NCBI RefSeq assembly: GCF_019219095.1
Contig: NZ_JAHUWH010000003.1
Span: 62,001-126,000, forward strand
Direction: 5' to 3'
DNA length: 64,000 bases
Source: Acidovorax sp. sic0104
Lineage (GTDB): Bacteria; Pseudomonadota; Gammaproteobacteria; Burkholderiales; Burkholderiaceae_C
This document shows positions 61,785 to 64,000 of the stretch, piece after piece. Position numbers and translations under genes: made by a program. Every line of letters starts with the position of its first letter. Positions within the stretch are counted from its first letter, which is position 1. The notes beneath the pieces are model-generated. The model saw only the letters and a program-made list of their open reading frames with translations. It ran no database searches and was not told where the DNA came from.

Positions 61785-61804
61785 ATTGAATAACAAATTG
61801 AATA
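61785..61804. promoter_or_regulatory. Direct repeats upstream of the hipA-like gene
   Basis: ATTGAATA-ACAA-ATTGAATA, two 8-bp copies with 12-bp period, 18 bp before the start codon, in an A/T-rich island. One helical turn apart, this is a plausible binding site for the kinase's own HTH domain. Confidence 0.45.
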
Positions 61805-61902
61805 GATAAAAGAATAGTAAAGTGCGATTGGATTGGATGCAGCTGCGCGCACCACCACTGCGGCCGCCCTGGGCGCGGGTCAGGCCATCGCAGTCGCAGG
61901 CG

Positions 61903-62403
61903 CTATTCGCCCAGCTCGGGGCTGGGCCCCCGCTCCAGCAGCGTCGACAGCGCTATCTGCGTGCGCGTGCCTTCCACGCCTTCCACCCCGTGTATCTTGG
62001 CCAGCAGCGCTTCCAGGGCCTGGGTGTCCTGCGTGCGGACCTTCAGCAGGATGCCGCTCTCGCCTGTCACGGTGTGGATCTCTTCGATATCGGCCAGCGA
62101 CGCCAGCGCGGCCACCTGGCGGGCACGCCGCACGGTGCTGGTGATGACCTGCACGAAACACAGCAACGGGCGCCCGAGCTTGGCCCCGTCCAGCCTCGCG
62201 ACAGTGCCCAGGATGACGCCGTCGCGTTTGAGGCGCTTGACGCGCTCATGCACGGCCGGGGCCGACAGGTGCAAGGCCTGCCCCAGTTCGGCATAGCTCA
62301 GCGTGCTGTCGCCCGCCAGCAGCCCTAATAGTTTTCGGTCCACAGGGTCCAGACGGGCGGCAGGTGCGCCTCTGGGCGGAAGCTCATTCGTATTTTTGGT
62401 CAT
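61903..62403 (-). CDS. Lrp/AsnC-family regulator
   Basis: A 166-residue regulator. The N-terminal HTH reads LDPVDRKLLGLLAGDSTLSYAELGQALHLSAPAVHERVKRLK, and the C-terminal RAM (AsnC_trans_reg) domain reads VTGESGILLKVRTQDTQALEALL. It senses amino acids as an octamer. Divergent from the PLP-dependent decarboxylase gene 79 bp away, which is the likely target. Confidence 0.9.
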   Translation of the reverse strand: MTKNTNELPPRGAPAARLDPVDRKLLGLLAGDSTLSYAELGQALHLSAPAVHERVKRLKRDGVILGTVARLDGAKLGRPLLCFVQVITSTVRRARQVAALASLADIEEIHTVTGESGILLKVRTQDTQALEALLAKIHGVEGVEGTRTQIALSTLLERGPSPELGE

Positions 62404-62482
62404 GGCTGTAAAAAGGCTTTGCCAGCCGAATGGTGTTCATAACAATGCAGAAATATTCGAACATTATTCAACGCAAACCGCC

Positions 62483-64000
62483 ATGACAGACAAAACCCTC
62501 GCGCAGCCATCCGCTGCACCCTGTGCGGGCGCTCAAAGCGCTCAAAGCGCTCAAAGCGCTGAAAACGCTCAGGGCGCCCCACGCCACACCCGCTTGCTGG
62601 GCCAAGCCACTCCCGCACAGTGGGCACAGGCCGTGAGCCGCGTGGGTCACCCGCAATCACAAGCGCCCATGCAGCGCACGGTGCAGGTGATCAATGCGGC
62701 GGATGCCTTTGCCCTGCGCAGCCTGGGCGTGCCTGCGGCGGGGCGGCCGTTGCCCGAGGTGGTGGATCAGCTACTGAACGACATCAACCCCTGGCGCGCC
62801 AAGATGGACCACCCGCGCTTCTTCGCGTTCATTCCGGGCCCGGCGTCGCCGCTGTCCGCCCTGGGCGACCTGGCCATCGGCATGCACAACGTACACGGCG
62901 GCAGCTGGCTGCAAAGCTCGGGCCCGTCAGCGGTGGAGAGCGGCCTCATCGCCTGGCTGGCGTCGCAGGCGGGCTTGCCAGCATCCGCGGGCGGGCTGTT
63001 CGTGTCGGGCGGTTCCATGGCCAACCTCACGGCGCTGACTGTGGCGCGCGACCAGAAGCTGGCGCCACACGAGCGCCAGGCGGGTGTGGCCTATGTGTCA
63101 GAGCAAACGCATTCGTCCGTCGCCAAGGGCTTGAAGATCATCGGCTTCTTGCCGCAACAGGTGCGGCGCGTGCCCACCGACACCGCATTCCGCATGGACG
63201 TGGAGGCACTCCAGCGTGCCATCTCCGCAGACCGCGCCGCAGGGCTCAAGCCCTTTGTGGTGGTGGCCAGCGCCGGCACCACCAACACCGGCAGCGTGGA
63301 CCCGCTGCGCGCCATTCGCGCTCTGTGCGACGCCCACGGCCTGTGGATGCATGTGGACGGCGCCTATGGTGCGTCGGCCGCACTGTCGCCCAAACATCGC
63401 CATTGCCTGGATGGCATGGGCGAGGCCGACAGCCTGAGCTGGGATGCACACAAATGGCTGTTTCAAACCTATGGCTGCGGCATGGTGCTGCTGCGTCAAG
63501 GCGCACACCTGGCGCAGAGCTTTCACACCCGGCCCGAATATCTGCGAGATGCACACGCCGAGGCCGACCAGGTGAACTACTGGGACCTGGGCTGCGAGCT
63601 GACACGGCCCATGCGCGCCATGAAGCTGTGGCTGACGCTGCAGGTGCTGGGCGCTGACGCGGTGGGCGAAGCGATTGCGCATGGCTGCCAGCTGGCGCAG
63701 TGGGCCGAGGAAGCGCTGCGCCAGCGCCCTGGCTGGGAGATCGTGTCGCCCGCGCAGCTGGCGATCGTCAACTTCCGCAGGGTGCAGCCCGGCCTGTCGC
63801 CCGAGGCCACGGACGCCCTGAACCGCGCCATTTCACAGCGCGCACTGGAAGATGGCTTTGCCACAGTGCTGACGACGCAGCTGCAGGGCCGCACGGTGCT
63901 GCGCATCTGCGCGATTCACCCGGATGCGACGCAGGCGGACATGCAGGAGACAGTGCACAGGCTGGCAGCCTACGGAGCCGCAGAACTGGCCACCCTTGCG
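62483..64000 (+). CDS. Pyridoxal-phosphate-dependent decarboxylase (group II), 3' end outside window
   Basis: The frame is open from ATG 62483 to the right edge (506 codons). It belongs to the group II PLP decarboxylase family (aromatic amino acid/glutamate/diaminobutyrate-like). HVDGAYG binds PLP and SWDAHKWLFQ holds the Schiff-base Lys324. The N-terminal tail carries a 9-bp tandem repeat encoding AQS units. Substrate is unclear: aromatic amino acids or an aliphatic one. The divergent Lrp/AsnC regulator suggests induction by its amino-acid substrate. Confidence 0.88.
   Translation, partial: MTDKTLAQPSAAPCAGAQSAQSAQSAENAQGAPRHTRLLGQATPAQWAQAVSRVGHPQSQAPMQRTVQVINAADAFALRSLGVPAAGRPLPEVVDQLLNDINPWRAKMDHPRFFAFIPGPASPLSALGDLAIGMHNVHGGSWLQSSGPSAVESGLIAWLASQAGLPASAGGLFVSGGSMANLTALTVARDQKLAPHERQAGVAYVSEQTHSSVAKGLKIIGFLPQQVRRVPTDTAFRMDVEALQRAISADRAAGLKPFVVVASAGTTNTGSVDPLRAIRALCDAHGLWMHVDGAYGASAALSPKHRHCLDGMGEADSLSWDAHKWLFQTYGCGMVLLRQGAHLAQSFHTRPEYLRDAHAEADQVNYWDLGCELTRPMRAMKLWLTLQVLGADAVGEAIAHGCQLAQWAEEALRQRPGWEIVSPAQLAIVNFRRVQPGLSPEATDALNRAISQRALEDGFATVLTTQLQGRTVLRICAIHPDATQADMQETVHRLAAYGAAELATLA
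62529..62573 (+). repeat. 9-bp tandem repeat inside the decarboxylase gene
   Basis: Three perfect GCGCTCAAA units followed by two diverged units (GCGCTGAAA, ACGCTCAGG). In frame, encoding AQS-type triplets in a probably disordered N-terminal tail. Unit length is a multiple of three, so copy changes would alter length, not frame. Confidence 0.75.

Noticed and set aside
1..64000. CRISPR arrays, tRNA or rRNA genes, insertion sequences
   Set aside because: No regularly spaced direct repeats, cloverleaf-like gene or transposase reading frame was found by eye; a tRNA or CRISPR search program would settle this.

Overview
The window reads as chromosome from a GC-rich beta-proteobacterium, most likely a member of the Burkholderiales, family Comamonadaceae (Acidovorax/Variovorax-like). 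The basis is gene content (several LysR-type regulators, Bug-type tripartite tricarboxylate receptor, class A beta-lactamase with divergent LysR regulator, sulfonate-type binding proteins), strong G/C third-position bias and short intergenic repeats built around GCTAT...ATAGC plus AAGCGCTTG. The taxon is an inference; no rRNA or tRNA gene is visible.

Layout. 1-9.4 kb: 5' part of hrpA, a lipoprotein serine hydrolase, then an unusual unit made of a 9-codon leader ORF, alternative hairpins, an intrinsic terminator, a small basic protein and a Clp-type AAA+ protein with an FtsH-like M41 zinc protease domain; then argA. 9.4-15.8 kb: class A beta-lactamase and its divergent regulator, an HD-GYP phosphodiesterase, trhO, a GST and dsbB. 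15.9-31 kb: sulfate uptake operon sbp-cysT-cysW-cysA, peroxiredoxin, AAA ATPase, an ECF sigma/ankyrin membrane protein pair, HDOD protein, azoreductase with its regulator, FMN reductase, metQ and a DUF6817-like protein. sbp, the peroxiredoxin gene and metQ share a 19-bp A/T-rich upstream box. 31-43.4 kb: regulators with their target genes (XRE-cupin/GNAT, LysR/EamA, LysR/D-malate dehydrogenase/Bug receptor), metI-metN, a hybrid histidine kinase and an MFS permease.

43.6-51.3 kb is an accessory island. Its codon usage is visibly less GC-rich than the flanks. It carries one forward gene series behind a 17-bp palindrome: a 70-residue small protein that looks like a peptide precursor, an asparagine-synthetase-like enzyme with a degenerate glutaminase half, a Tc-toxin A-like protein cut off after its neuraminidase-like domain, an M48-like protein that appears to lack its N-terminus and has HGIGR where HExxH is expected, and a small CxxC protein. 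The junction near 49.74-49.76 kb looks like a deletion fusing two genes out of frame. I consider this the most interesting part of the window.

51.3-64 kb: a sulfonate-type binding protein and a translationally coupled aldolase/acyl-CoA dehydrogenase/2-hydroxyacid dehydrogenase operon that share a motif about 100 bp upstream, a second binding protein, a molybdopterin-oxidoreductase-like protein, an MFS/LysR pair, a stand-alone HipA-family kinase with a fused N-terminal DNA-binding domain, an Lrp/AsnC regulator and a PLP-dependent decarboxylase that runs off the end.

All family assignments come from reading translated sequence by eye; no database search was run.
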